Shown piece by piece: positions 23,422-34,953 of a stretch of 64,000 nucleotides of DNA. The DNA lies in NCBI RefSeq assembly GCF_034190915.1, contig NW_026947503.1:23332532-23396531 (forward strand), given 5' to 3'. The translations under genes and the position numbers were made by a program. Source of the DNA: Cavia porcellus. Lineage: Eukaryota; Chordata; Mammalia; Rodentia; Caviidae. Within the stretch, counting starts at the first letter, position 1, and each line of letters begins with the position of its first letter. Below the pieces are notes generated by a model, which made no database searches, was not told the origin of the DNA, and was given only the letters and a program-made list of their open reading frames with translations.

Positions 23422-24160
23422 TAGTATCCTTTAGCATTAATTTCTAATTTCATGGTGCTATGAACCAATAACATGCAAGGGATAATTTCAAACTTTTGCA
23501 TTTATTTAAATATGTTCTGTGAGCTAATATATGATCTATTTTAGAGAATGTCCCATGTACTGCTGAGAAGAAGGTACATTCTGATGTTGTTGGATGGAAC
23601 TCTCTGTATATGTCTATCAAGTCCATTTGTTCACAGGTGTGGTTCAGTTCTGTTTCTTTGCTGATTTTCTGTCTGGTTTATCTGTCCCTTGGGATCAATG
23701 GTGTGTTAATGTCTTCTACTATAATTGTGTTACTGCTAATTTGGTTTTTCATTTTTGTTAATACGTGATTTATATAACTAGGTCCTCTGGAGTTTGGTGC
23801 ATATATATTTAAGATTGTTATCTCTTCCTTGAAGTTTTCCACTAACCAGTATATAATGACCTTCTTTATCTCTTCATTATTGGTTTAAAGTTCACATTAC
23901 CTGCAAACAGAATAGCTACCCCTGCTTTGGGGGGGGGGTCCTGTTGCATGTAGTATTGTTTTCCATCCTTTGACTTTCAGTCTGTGAGTATCCTTTTGGG
24001 TTGAGTCAGATTCTTGTAGACAGCATATGGTTGGATGTTGTTTCTTGATCCATTCTGCCAGTCTATTTCTTTCAATTGGTGCATGGACACCAAGTACATT
24101 AATGGTTAGAACTGTTATATGTTGATTTATTGTAGACATGTTATCTTGCTGCTATTGCAT
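23422..24160 (-). pseudogene. L1-E ORF2, endonuclease part
   Basis: Start ATG at 24158-24160. The frame 24139-23897 shows the L1 endonuclease opening: STINQHITVLTINVLG, then RLAEWIKKQHPTICCLQES, then THRLKVKGWKTILHA. The metal-binding QE pair of the AP-like endonuclease is present, but the expected histidine after it is S/D here. Frameshifts follow. The rest of the endonuclease continues with lesions to about 23422, where the half-L1 insertion cuts it. Confidence 0.85.
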
Positions 24161-24180
24161 GGTTATCTTTCCATTCTGTT

Positions 24181-25224
24181 TTATTGTCTGCCTTGCTTAG
24201 TGGTTTTTTCCTAAGTGTATCTAATATGTCTTTCAGTAATCTTTGCAGGGTTGGCTTGGTAATCATGAAGTTCTTCAGCTATTCTTTGTCATGGAAGTAC
24301 CATATTTCTCCATCAATTTTCAAGGACAGTTTTGCAGGGTTCATCAACCGAGGTTGGAAATCATTTTTCTTTAGGATCTTACATACTTCACTCCATTCTC
24401 TTCTTCACTTTATTGTTTGTGCTGAGAAGTCTGCTGTGATTCTGATAGGTTTTCCATTATGGTGATCTGTCTTTTCTCTCTGACAGCTTTTAATATTCTA
24501 TTCTCTTATTGGATTTCTGGAATGGTGATTATTATGTCTGCATGTAGTTTTATTTTGGTTATGGTTCTTTGGAGTTCTATATGCTTCACCGATCCTGATG
24601 TCAGTTTTCATTCTCATGTTTGGGAAATTTTCAGCTATTATTTCTCTAAATATCCTCTTGACATCCTATATGTTGTCCCCTTCTTTTTCTTTTATCCCTA
24701 TCAATCATATATTGTTTTACTTTGCATCATCTTGCAGCTGTTGCATTATTTCCTGATTCCTTGTTATTTTTAAAAGATCTTTCCTATCCTGTTCGCTAGC
24801 TGCAATCTTGTCTTTGATGTCTGAAATTCTATCTTCATTTTCATTGAGGCAGTTTTTACAGCTTTCAAAGGAGTTTTTGATTTCCTGTATATCTTTGTGC
24901 ATCTGCTTTATGTATTCTGTTTGTTTCCTATATTGTTCATCGAGGGATTCTACCTTTTTGTTTAATGCCTACAATTTTTTAACTATATCTTCTTTAGATA
25001 TGTTCAGCATTTCTTTCTTTTTTAATCATTTCTTCTTTTACTGGGGAGATTATTTCTAGTTTGAATTCCTTTAAAGCTTCCTAGAGTTGCTTCTTTATTT
25101 CAGTTGCTATTATTTCAGGTATTTCAGATGTATGGCATATATTTTGTTCTGTGTAGATAGATCCTTCGGTTTCTTGGAATGGGCTAGAGGCTTGATATTG
25201 TATTTTGGTCTTTTGTTTTGTCAT
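24181..25224 (-). pseudogene. L1-E ORF1
   Basis: Aligns throughout with L1-A ORF1: start codon position 25222-25224, coiled-coil part near 24902-24717 (HKDIQEIKNSFESCKNCLNE, then EDRISDIKD), RNA-binding part 24650-24400, stop near 24181. Numerous indels break the frame. The spacing to ORF2 is short, as in L1-A. Confidence 0.83.
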
Positions 25225-25717
25225 TTTCCTATATTTCCATGTTTCCACATTCCAAGGCTTCCACAGGGCCTGTTGGAAATCCTCTTCTATGCTCTCAGCT
25301 CCTTAGACTCTGGCTGCCCAGTTCCTGGAATTGATAGTGGATCCCTAGGTCTGGAGCAGGCAGGTCAAGCCCTATGGTGCAGCTTGAGTCTGGCAGGAAG
25401 CTGTGAAGTTCCTTGGCTGGTGGGAACAATGATCTCAAACTCCCTCATTCTGGGGATGGTGTGGAACACTCAACGCAGGCTTCTCAGCCTCTGGAACTGA
25501 GGATGCTGGCAGGCCTGGAAACCCAGAGTCAGTGAAGCATGGCAGGGAGCCACACAGGCAGTTGTTGCAGCAGGCACAAGACCTGCTGAACTGGTCCAGG
25601 GCAGCAAGAAGCCACAAAATTCCTTGGCTGGGCCCCAGCAATGATCCCAAATTCCCTGTATTTGGGAGATGGTGCACAGGACACTCACCACAGGCCGCTC
25701 AGCCTCTGGAACTGAAA
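25225..25717 (-). promoter_or_regulatory. L1-E 5' UTR with about 215-bp repeat units
   Basis: GC-rich relative to the surroundings. A block ending ctcagcctctggaactga occurs at 25483-25500 and again at 25698-25715, and the preceding 110 bp are also related, giving about 1.5-2 units of 215 bp. Rodent L1s commonly carry promoter monomers in tandem, and this fits that role. The unit length differs from those of L1-A (260 bp) and L1-B/C (about 92 bp). Confidence 0.7.
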
Positions 25718-26390
25718 TTAAGGACAGATTATCCAAACTGAAGGACAGGTTTGCAATGTGTTATTATGAAAGGAAAAACTTTTTTAAAATAACAAGGAAA
25801 TAAGCAGTAACAATACAAAGGCTAGAAGATGACAAGAGGATCTATAACTTGAGACTAAATAATGTGAATGTAGAAGCAGGGGTACAAACAAAGGAACTAC
25901 AAAGGCTATTCATAGAAATAACAAGGAAAACTTCCCAAACATAGGAAAAGGAAATGATATTCTGATGTATGAGGTATACAGAACTCCAACCACCTACAAC
26001 CAAAACACAGCTACCCCTAGGCATATAATAATCAAGATCCCAGAAATTCAATATAAGAATGGAATATTAAAAGCTGTTAGAGACAAGAAACATATCACCT
26101 ATAAAGGAAGGCCCATCACAGTAATGGCAGACTTCTTGACACAAACCATCAAATCAAGAAGAACCTGGAGTGAAATATTCTAAGCCCTGAAAGAAAATAA
26201 CCTCCATCCCAGATTGTTGTACCCTGCTAAACTCTCTCTAGAAATTAATGGAGAAACAAGATGCTTCCAAGACAAAGAGGAACTTGGGAAATTTGCAGCC
26301 ACCCATCCAACTCTACAGAGAATACTGCAGGGCATTCTAGAGAGATAGAAAAGTACTAGGATTCTGGGAACAGTGGCAGAGAGGCCTCAA
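25718..26390 (+). pseudogene. HAL1-like ORF1 (iii)
   Basis: Open piece 25965-26183 contains YEVYRTPTTYNQNTATPRHI, IIKIPEIQYKNGILKAVRDK, HITYKGRPI and SRRTWSEIF, the ORF1p C-terminal RNA-binding signature. A stop follows, and related sequence continues to the LEINGETRCF-type segment near 26240 and the AERPQ-type end near 26390, where the family's TGA stop is replaced by TCA. The N-terminus is lost by truncation. Confidence 0.85.
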
Positions 26391-26908
26391 TCAATGGAGC
26401 AGGAAACAGAATGAAGAAGATAAGCAGACAAATGGTGTAAAAAATAAAGAGCATAACAGAAATGAAGCTGAGAAGGCTGGTTATAATCTCTAATATAGAT
26501 GGCCTTGATACACTAAATTTTAAAAGAAAGAACCACACATAGAGTAGATTAGGAGGTAGGGTCCACCGAGATGTTATTTTTAGGAAATATAATTAACATA
26601 AAAAAGAGCACATGGACTGAAAATCAAATATGAGAAAACAATTCTCTATGAGACAGAGAACCAGAAAGTAATAGGGGCAACTAGACCAGTATTTGTGGGT
26701 AGGTTGGAATGACAGGCTATAATAGGTAAAGGAATACAAATAGAGGTCAAGTCCAGGAGAGAGAAGGTTTGGAACCACTTAGGTAAATAGCAGGTTGCCC
26801 AACCCAATTTAAAACCAAAGTTCTTGGTGAGACCCAAAAATTCATAGTATACCCTGGGGAAGTGAAAAGAGAGGGAGAGTCTTTAAAAAGATGACAGAAG
26901 ATATTGAT

Positions 26909-27561
26909 AATAGTGTATCAGAAGATTCACTATGATGCCTATTTTGGTTTGACTATTATCTTCTTTTGAAGTCCTGTAATGTCTCTAATGTTTAGTTTTT
27001 ATTGGTTTTGTTCTGTACTGTTTTGTTCAATTTTATTATACCTGATGATATAGGCAATTCTTTTTAAGGTACCAAAAGGCATTATGGTAACCATTATTGA
27101 TTACCTTGTATTCTATTTTTACATCATGTACTGTGTCCATCCTTTCTTTTGACTGACTATGCTTTGTTTTGTCACTGTGGGTTTTATTCTCTTCCAAAAA
27201 AAGTACTAAGAACTGTGGGAGTAATGAAACCCAAAATGTGTCATTGTTATTGTGAAAAAGAGAAGAAAAGAAAGTGCTCTACAGGATGTAACTGCATGTA
27301 TATTTAAGTGTGTAAGATAGACGACCATATCACTAAGTTTTTTTGGATCATTGAACACAGCTTTACAGTCACACTGTTTGAATGCCCACTTTGTATGTTT
27401 TAATTTTGTAATTTGAACAACTATTTCTAAGGTGACAATATGTAATCTATTAATTAGTGATTTCTTATTGTTTACTTTTTTGAAATTCTGTATTACTTGT
27501 ACCCTTTTACTGTTTTGTTTTTTTCTTCACATAAAATTATTTTTAAAATAGTGTATCAGAA
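26909..27561 (+). mobile_element. 5'-truncated L1 tail inserted in HAL1-like element iii
   Basis: The insert 26924-27546 is an L1 3' UTR (it matches the reverse complement of the L1-B 3' UTR) ending in an A-rich run. It is flanked by the perfect 15-bp duplication aatagtgtatcagaa (26909-26923 and 27547-27561). The half-L1 3' UTR resumes seamlessly after it. A clear L1-mediated insertion, younger than element iii. Confidence 0.95.
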
Positions 27562-28279
27562 TTTAAAACCCACATTACTCGTACACTCTGCTTAGGTAAA
27601 TTTTATTCTTTTTTTGATAGATTTTATTCTGTCCTAGTTTGTCTACTTTCTTTAGATTAGAGGGCACAGATAGGAATCCCAAAAACATCAGGATATAGCA
27701 CTGTAATCATCTTTAATTTCCTATTATCTTAATCTGGAGCCATGCATGGCTTATACTGTCTTATCATGACTGACCTTAGTTACATCTGGTTTGTTTGATT
27801 GATGTTTGGTATCAATAGATTTTATTCCACACTAATATGATTGATAGTATCAAGTCTAAGTGTATAGACAACTACACTGAAGATGACAAGACTCTATGAT
27901 ACACATTCTAGTTTGATAACTGCCGATTTTTGAAGTTTTGTTCTATGTACAAAGTTGTGTTTTTATTAATACTGCTATAAACTGATATATTCAATTATAC
28001 TATGTCTGATGATATAGCCAATTCTATTGAAGATAACAAGAGACAAAACAGAAACTACGGTAGAACTCCTTGTACAATGATCTTATGTGTCTTTTTTATT
28101 TCATGTGTTTATAGGAATATGTTTTGTTTTGTTTTGTCTTGTTTTATTTTGTTTCTCCCTCTAATATAGAAAAGATACAAATACATGTTAAGAGTCATGC
28201 TTGTGTAGAATCTATAAACAGTTGATGAGAACTGATCTTATGACACCTGATGAAATAAACAGATACTCTGAAGAAAAAG

Positions 28280-29075
28280 AGACACTAAAGTACCCAGTGT
28301 TGATCCTGAAGTGTCATAATGTGACGCCCAACAATAGTATTATGCTTTTTTCAGAGTGATATTAGACTGCTTGGGTTTTTTCAGTCTCAAATAATTGAAG
28401 GTATGGATAACTGCATGTATGTTTAAGTGTATAGTATTGATAACCATATTACTAAGGTTTTGTTGGATAGTTGAACAGAACTGGTTGCAGTTTCACTGTT
28501 TGAATCCGCACTTTATATGCTCTGCTTTAGTATCTTGAATAACTATTTGTAAGAGGGAAATCTGTAATCATCAGCTAGTGATTTCTTACTGTTTATTTTT
28601 TTTCTTTGAAAGTATGTATTATTTCTACCATTTTCTGTTTTGTTTAGTCTTTCTTTAAATAAAAATTTTTAAAAAGACACTGCAGTACTCAATGCTGATT
28701 CCAGAGTGTCATGATGTAAAATTGAGCAATACTATTATTCTTTGTTCAGAATGACTGTTAGCCTACTTTAGTTTGTTTAATCCCAACATAAATGAAGATA
28801 TGGATAACTGCATGTATGTTTAAGTGTATAGTATTGATAACCATATTACTAAGTTTTTCTTGGATAGTTGAAAAGAACTGTTTGCAGTCTCAATGTTTGA
28901 ATACTCACTTTATATGTTCCACTTTTGTATCTTGAACAACTATTTGTAAAATGACAGTATGTAAGCATTAACTAGTGATTTCTTACTGTTTATATTTTCT
29001 CTGAACTTATGTATTATTTTTACACATTTTCTGTTTTATTTAGTATTTCTTTAAATAAAATTTATTAAAAATTTG
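28280..29075 (+). repeat. Duplicated 3' tail of HAL1-like element iii
   Basis: Two diverged tandem copies of the terminal region of about 395 bp. Each starts at a gacact-type block and ends in an A-rich terminus after a ctttaaataaaa segment. Element iv shows the same arrangement (53757-54640, minus strand), so the structure predates at least two insertions. Confidence 0.8.
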
Positions 29076-29520
29076 AAAAACAAATCAGGAACAAGGAAAG
29101 GATATCCACAATCACCACTCCTATTCAATATAGTTCAGGAAACACTAGCTAGGGCAATCAGACAGGAGAGAGATGTAAAAGGAATAAAGACAGAAACTAT
29201 GAAAATATTATCCTTCACAATAGCATCTAAAAAATGAAATATTTAAGAATCAACCTAACTAGGAATGTAAAGGAAATATATGCTGAAAATTATGCTACAC
29301 TGAAAAAGAAGATTGAAGAAGATATTAGAAAATGGCAGGATATTCCTTTTTCTTGGCTAGGAATAATCAACATTGTGAAAATGGCCATAACACCCAAAAT
29401 TGTAGTTCAGACTTAATACAATCCCAATCAAAATACCATAGACATACGTCATAGATCTAGAGAAAACATTCCTAAAATTCATTTAGAAACAAAAGAGACT
29501 AGAATAACAAGGCAATTCTG
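29076..29520 (+). pseudogene. L1-D ORF2, first segment
   Basis: 5'-truncated plus-strand L1. It opens in the reverse transcriptase (a KSGTR-like turn, [20 protein letters not shown]), then skips the catalytic DD region through an internal deletion, and resumes at KYLGI-like sequence. The frame 29234-29416 includes LTRNVKEIYAENY, RKWQDIPFSWLGIINIVKMA. It breaks off at 29520, where L1-C is inserted, and resumes at about 38641. Confidence 0.85.
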
Positions 29521-29551
29521 TCATGGAAGTATCTTATTTCTCCATCAATTT
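29521..29551 (-). mobile_element. L1-C, short ORF1 remnant left of L1-B
   Basis: Only 31 bp (tcatggaagtatcttatttc onward) of L1-C ORF1 lie here; the last 13 are the L1-B target duplication. The remainder of L1-C is at 37067-38624. Everything downstream of this point in L1-C (end of ORF1, ORF2, 3' UTR, poly(A)) is absent. Confidence 0.8.
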
Positions 29552-30350
29552 CTTTTAATTTTTTTATGTAAAGAGAAAAAAAACAAAACAGTAAAAGGGT
29601 ACAAGTAATGCAGAATTTCAAAAAATCAATAGTAAGAAATCACTAGTTAACAGATTACAAATTGTCATCTTAGAAACAGTTGTTCAAGTTACAAAATTAA
29701 AGCATACAAAGTGGACAAACAGTGAGACTGCAAACAGTTGTGTTCAAAGATCCAACAAAAACTTATTAATAGGGTTTTCTATCTTACACATTTAAATATT
29801 TATGCAGTTACATCCTTTAGAGCACTTTCTTTTCCTCTCTTTTTTACAGTAACAAGTACACATTTTGGGTTTTGTTACTCCCACAGTACTTATTACTTTT
29901 TTTGAAGAGAATAAAACCTAATGTGACAAAAGAAAATGGAGTCAGTCAAAACAAAAGGATGGACATAGTATATGATGTGAAAACAAAATACCAAGTGATC
30001 AAAAATGGTTATCATAATGATTCTTGATAACTTAAAAAGAGTTGCCTATATCATCATGTATAATAAAATTGAACAGTAAAGAACAAAACCAATAAAACCT
30101 AAACATTTGAGACATTACCAGGACTTCAAAAGAAGGTTAATAGTCAAAGCAGATTGGGCATTATAGTGAATCTTATTGCCTTCAAAGTAATTGCCTATGC
30201 CCTCAAACTTGATACTATCAAACAAAACAGAATAGAGTAAAATCAGTCAGAACAAGTTGGTGATAGCAATACAGAGCTTCAAATAAGGTTAATAGGAAAA
30301 CAAAAATGTTACTATAGTATACCCTGCTATTTTTTAATTTATTTTTCCCT

Positions 30351-30412
30351 TAATAATAAAATAATAATTATTATTATTATATTAATATTATTATTATAAT
30401 AAAAAATAATAA
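30351..30412. repeat. ATT/TTA microsatellite
   Basis: Imperfect three-base repeat in the L1-B 3' UTR. The L1-A counterpart (near 40680) is only A-rich, so the array expanded locally. Confidence 0.9.
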
Positions 30413-30510
30413 TTTTTTAAAAGGGGAGATTGAGATAAAAGAGAACAAAACAACATAACAACACAGGTCAGAACAGAAAAATTTAAGCAAAAATTTAAGA
30501 ACAATTTAAG

Positions 30511-30568
30511 CTACTATTATGTCAGATTATCTGGTGTTTCACCACCAGATAATCTGACATAATAGTAG
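30511..30568. repeat. Perfect 26-bp inverted repeat
   Basis: Arms 30511-30536 and 30543-30568 are exact reverse complements, separated by tttcac. Only the right arm has counterparts in L1-A (near 40770-40796) and element ii (near 21140), so the left arm is a new inverted copy. As RNA it would form a strong hairpin. Confidence 0.95.
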
Positions 30569-31035
30569 TTACCATAGTGTCTCTTTCCTTGAAATATTTG
30601 AGTATAACTTCGTATACCATAGCATCAAACATATCAAGACAGTGTGAAACCATTCAAGAGGATAAATGTATTACAGGGTAGTTAGAACCAGCTGAAAGAA
30701 AACAACAATGGTTTCTATATTATTTCTTTGCCTATAAAAAGTTTTGTTTCTACTATCACATATAATAAAATCCAATACGATACAACACGATAAAACCAAA
30801 GGAAGCAGAAGAACAACAGCTTGATGAGACTTCAAAACAAGATGATATTTTATCAGCACTAGCTATTATGATGTCTTGTTTTCTTCAAAATAGCTGTACG
30901 TACTATAACAGACAATAAAGTCAAACAACCCAGAATAAAACCATTCCAATTAATGAGTGAAAACATTATAAGACTTCAAAGGAATATAATCGGGAATCAT
31001 GATTACCACATACTTTTATGTATTCTTATCATTTC

Positions 31036-34000
31036 TTACACTAGGGAAACTATTCCGTATTTATACATGTGAGTTTGATTTATTTCATTTATGAGTATGG
31101 TCTCAAGCTGTGCCCGTTTATTTATAAATATCTCAATGTGATGCTTCTTTATGGCTTAGTAGTGCTCCATTGTATAAAAATACAATTTTTTATACATTCC
31201 TCAGTTGATGGACACTTAGGTTGTTTCCAAGATCAGGCTATTACAAATTGTGCTGATATAAACTTGGGTGCTCATATATCACTGTGGTATGATGCTTTCA
31301 GTTCTTCTGGGAATATGCTTAGAAGTGGAATAACTGGAACAAATGAGACTTCCAATCCCAGGTTATTGAGAAATCTCCAGACTGACCTCCACAATGGTTG
31401 CACCAGTGTACACTCCCACCAACAGTTCCAGAGAATTCCTTTTTCCCCACAGCCTCTCAAGCACTTGTTGGTAGTTTTCTTGATCCTGGCCATTTTTCTA
31501 GAGTGAGACAAAATTTCAGTGTGGTTTTAATTTGCATTTCTCTAATGACAAATGATGATGAACTATTTTCATCTATTTATTTGCCATTTGTATTTCTTCA
31601 TCTGAGAAGTGTGTGTTCATCCCAGATGCCCGTTTTTGGATTATGTCTTTGAATCTTGGGGATCTGATTTTTTTAACTCTTTATATGTTTTAAACAGAAG
31701 TCTTTTGTCTGAGGGACAATTCACTAAGATTTTTTCCCTATTTTTGGGTTTCTTTTTCACTATGCTGGAGATTTCTTTTGACATGCAGAAACTTTTTAAT
31801 AAGAGGTGACCCCAGTTACTGATTCTGAGAAGTATTTCCCATGCAGTTTGATTCCTGTTCAGGATTTCTCTACCTACTCCTATGTCTTCAAAATTTTTGC
31901 CCAATTGTTTTCCAATAGATTTAGTGTTTCTGCTTTAATATTTAGATCTTTGATCCATTAAGATTTTAATTTAGTACATGGTGATAGGCATGGGTCTAGT
32001 TTTAGTTTTCAGTATATGGAGAGCCAGTTTTTCCAGCACCATTTATTAAAGAGACTGTCGTTCTTCCAAAGAACCTGTTTGGCCCCTTTATCAAAGATAA
32101 GGTGGTGGGGATTTAGCTCAGTGGCAGAAGTGCCTGCCTTGCAAGTGCATGGTCGTGAGTTTGATGTCTGGTACCGGTAAAAAAAAAAAAAAGAGTTTAT
32201 TTGTAGTTGTGGTTGTATCTTCTAATCTATTCCATTGATCTTTGGCTCTTTTTTGGTTCCAGTACCATGTTGATTTTACTACAGATGCTTTGTAGTATAA
32301 CTTCGAGTCAGGGATTGTGATGCCACCTGCCTTGCCTTTGCTGCTTAGAACTGTCTTTGCTATTCTGGGGCTCTTCTCACTCCAGATGAATTTTAGGAGT
32401 GATTTCTTGAGATCTATGAGGTATGTTGATGGTATCATTATTGGGATTCCATTGAATCTGTATAACAGTTTTGGGAGAATGGCCATTGTCACAATATTTA
32501 TTCTTCCTATCCATGAGCAGGGGATGTCTTTTCACTTCTGAGATCATCTTCAATTTCTTTTTTTCAGTGCATTATAATTTTCCCTGTATGGGTCTTTTAC
32601 TTCTTTCATGAGAATAATTCCTAAATATTTCATTTTTTGGTTGCTAGTGTACAAGGTGTGGCTTTTCTTATTTCTCACTCTGAGATTTTCTTGTTAGTGT
32701 ATAGAAATGCTATTGATTTTTGAGTACTGATTTTGTATCCAGCTATAATGCAGAATTTATTTATTATATCTAAAACTCTTTCAATGGAGTTTTGGTGGTC
32801 TTCTATGTAGAGTATCATGTCATCTGCAAATAATAATTTAGCCTCTTCTTTTTCTATCTTTACCCCTTTTATTTTTCTCTCTTGTCTAATTGCTCTGCCT
32901 AGTATTTCCAGTAGTATGTTAAACAGGAGTGGTGATAAGGAACATCCTTGTCTTCTGCCTGACTTTAAGGTAAAGGCTTTCAGTTTTTGGTCATTTAATA
33001 TGATGATGACTGTTGGTTTCTCATAGATGGCCTTTATCATATTGAGGTAAAGACCACCTATTCTAATTTTCTGTAAGGTTCTTATGAATGAGTATTGGAC
33101 CTTATCAAAAGCTTTTTCTGCATCAATAGAAATGATCATGTGCTTCTTACTTTTGGCTTTATTGATATGGTGGACTACATTTAATGATTTACATATGTTG
33201 AACCATCCCTGAATGCCAGGGATGAATCCCACTTGGTCATGGTGTATAATCTTCTTGATGATTTGCTGCATCCTATTTGCCAATATTTTATTGAGGATTT
33301 CTACATCTGTGTTCATTAGGGAGATTGATCTATAGTTCTCTTTTTTAGTTGGGTCTTTCTCATATTATGGTTCTAGAGTAATATTTGCTTGCAGGAATGA
33401 CTTAGGAAAGATTGCTTCCCTTTCAATTTCATTGAAGAGTTTGAGGAGTGTTGGTATTAGGTCTTCTTTGTATTTCTTGTAGAATTCTGCAGTGAATCCA
33501 TCTGTGCCTGGGCTCTTCTTTGTAGGTAAGGACTTAATTACATTTTCAATTTCATTAATAGAAATTGAGTTATTTAGCAGTTTTACATCTTCTTGACCTA
33601 GCTTTGGTACTTCATATGCTTTTAGGAATCTGTCTATTTCTTCTGTGTTATCAAAACTTTGAGAGTAGAGGTTTTTGAAATACGTGTTGATGCTCTTCTG
33701 TATTTCTATAGAGTCTGTAGTGATTTCATCTTTTTCTTTCTTTATTGCATGAATTTGAGCTTTTTCTTTCCTTTTTTTTAATAAGGTTGGCTAGGGACTT
33801 ATTGATTTTATTTATTCTTTCAAAGAACCAACTCTTTGATTCATTGATTCTTTGTACCGCTTTCTTAGTCTCTATTGCATTGATTTCTGCTCTGAATTTT
33901 ATAATTTCCTCTCTTCTTTTGGCTTTGAGCTTGACTTGCTCTTCTTTTTCTAGATGTTTGAGGTATAACAACAGGTTATTTATTTGTGCTCGTTCTGTTT

Positions 34001-34934
34001 CCCTGATGTGGGAACTCAGTGCAATAAATTTTATTCTGAGGATGGCTTTCTTTGCATCCCACATATTCCAGTAAGTTGTGTTTTGTTACTTGCTTGTAGG
34101 TATTGTTTAATTTATTCTTTAATTTCCTGTGTGACCCACTGATTACTCAAGAGTGTGTTATTCAGTTTCCATGTATTTGTAGGATTGTTGCAGTATCTTT
34201 TATCATTAATTTCTTATTTCATAGTGCTATGATCCGATAACATGCAAGGGATAATTTCAACTCTCTTGCATTTATTTAAATATGTTCTGTGAGTTAATAT
34301 ATGGTCTACTTTAGAGAATGACCCATGTACTGCTGAGAATAATGTGTATTCTGTTGTTGTTGGAGGAACCCTCTGTAAATGTCTATCAAGTCCTTTTTTT
34401 CACAGGTGTGATTCAGTTCTCTTATTTCTTTGCTGATTTTCTGTCTGGTTGATCTGCCCCTTGGTGACAATGGTGTGTTAAGATCTTCTATTATATTTTT
34501 GTTACTGTAATTTGGTTTTTCATTTCTGTTAATACTTGTTTTATATAACTGGGTGCTCTGAAATTTGGTGCATATATATTTAAGAGAGTTATCTCTTCCT
34601 CTTGAATTTTTCCCCTAACCAGTGTGTAGTGACCTTCTTTATCTCTTCTGATCATTATTGGTTTGAGTTTTACATAGTCTGCAAACAGAATAGCTACCCC
34701 CTGTTTTTTGGGGGGGTTCCTGTTGCATGAAGTATTGTTTTCTGTCCTTTGACTTTCAGTCTGTGAGTATCCTTTTGGGTTAGATGGGTTTCTTGTAGAC
34801 AGCAGATGGTTGGATTTTGTTTCTTGATCCATTCTGCCATTTCTTTTCATTGGTGCACTGAGACCATTTACATTAATGGTTATAACTGTTATATGTTGGT
34901 TTATTGTTGACATGTTATCTTTCTGCTGTTGCAT
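31036..34934 (-). pseudogene. L1-B ORF2 (endonuclease and reverse transcriptase), broken
   Basis: Start at 34932-34934. The endonuclease frame 34934-34491 shows TINQHITVITINVNGLSAP and RAPSYIKQVLTEMKNQ. The linker frame 34064-33726 contains [18 protein letters not shown]. The reverse transcriptase frame 33316-32675 has [39 protein letters not shown] and the catalytic FADD. Further remnants of the C-terminal domain lie at 32492-32118, 31904-31641 and 31511-31272 (cysteine-rich region). Frameshifts separate all of these, and an ID SINE interrupts near 32100-32195. The protein would nick DNA and reverse-transcribe L1 RNA; this copy cannot. Confidence 0.92.
32103..32193 (+). mobile_element. ID SINE inside L1-B ORF2
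   Basis: ggtgggggatttagctcagt at the start, cctgccttgcaagtgc in the middle, ggtaccgg and a poly(A) tail at the end. In L1-A the ORF2 text is continuous at this place (around 42055-42070). No clear duplication remains. This is the innermost layer of a four-level nest. Confidence 0.92.
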
Positions 34935-34953
34935 TTTTATCTTTCTGTTCTGT

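Larger units (their letters stand above)
17826..25717 (-). mobile_element. L1-E: minus-strand L1 interrupted by HAL1-like element ii
   Basis: On the minus strand the order is 5' UTR (25717-25225), ORF1 (25224-24181), ORF2 endonuclease part (24160 to about 23422), then the inserted element ii, then the ORF2 reverse transcriptase and C-terminal part (20004-17826). The last ORF2 codons and the whole 3' UTR are missing at the left edge (about 17826), with no poly(T), so the 3' end was lost or never copied. The 5' UTR type differs from those of L1-A and L1-B. Many stops and indels make it a fossil. Confidence 0.85.
25718..29075 (+). mobile_element. HAL1-like element iii, 5'-truncated, double-tailed
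   Basis: Starts abruptly inside ORF1 (aaggacagattatcc), directly against the L1-E 5' UTR. ORF1 runs to about 26390, then a 3' UTR follows without any ORF2. A 623-bp L1 tail is inserted at 26924-27546. The 3' end is present twice in tandem (about 28280-28675 and 28676-29075), each with its own A-rich terminus. The 3' UTR matches the reverse complement of copy i (for example around 26490 and 12370). Confidence 0.85.
29552..31035 (-). other. L1-B 3' UTR
   Basis: Non-coding, A-terminated at the low-coordinate end. It contains an ATT/TTA microsatellite (30351-30412) and a perfect 26-bp inverted repeat (30511-30568) not seen in the L1-A 3' UTR. The terminal 300 bp are shared with the half-L1 elements. 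Confidence 0.88.
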
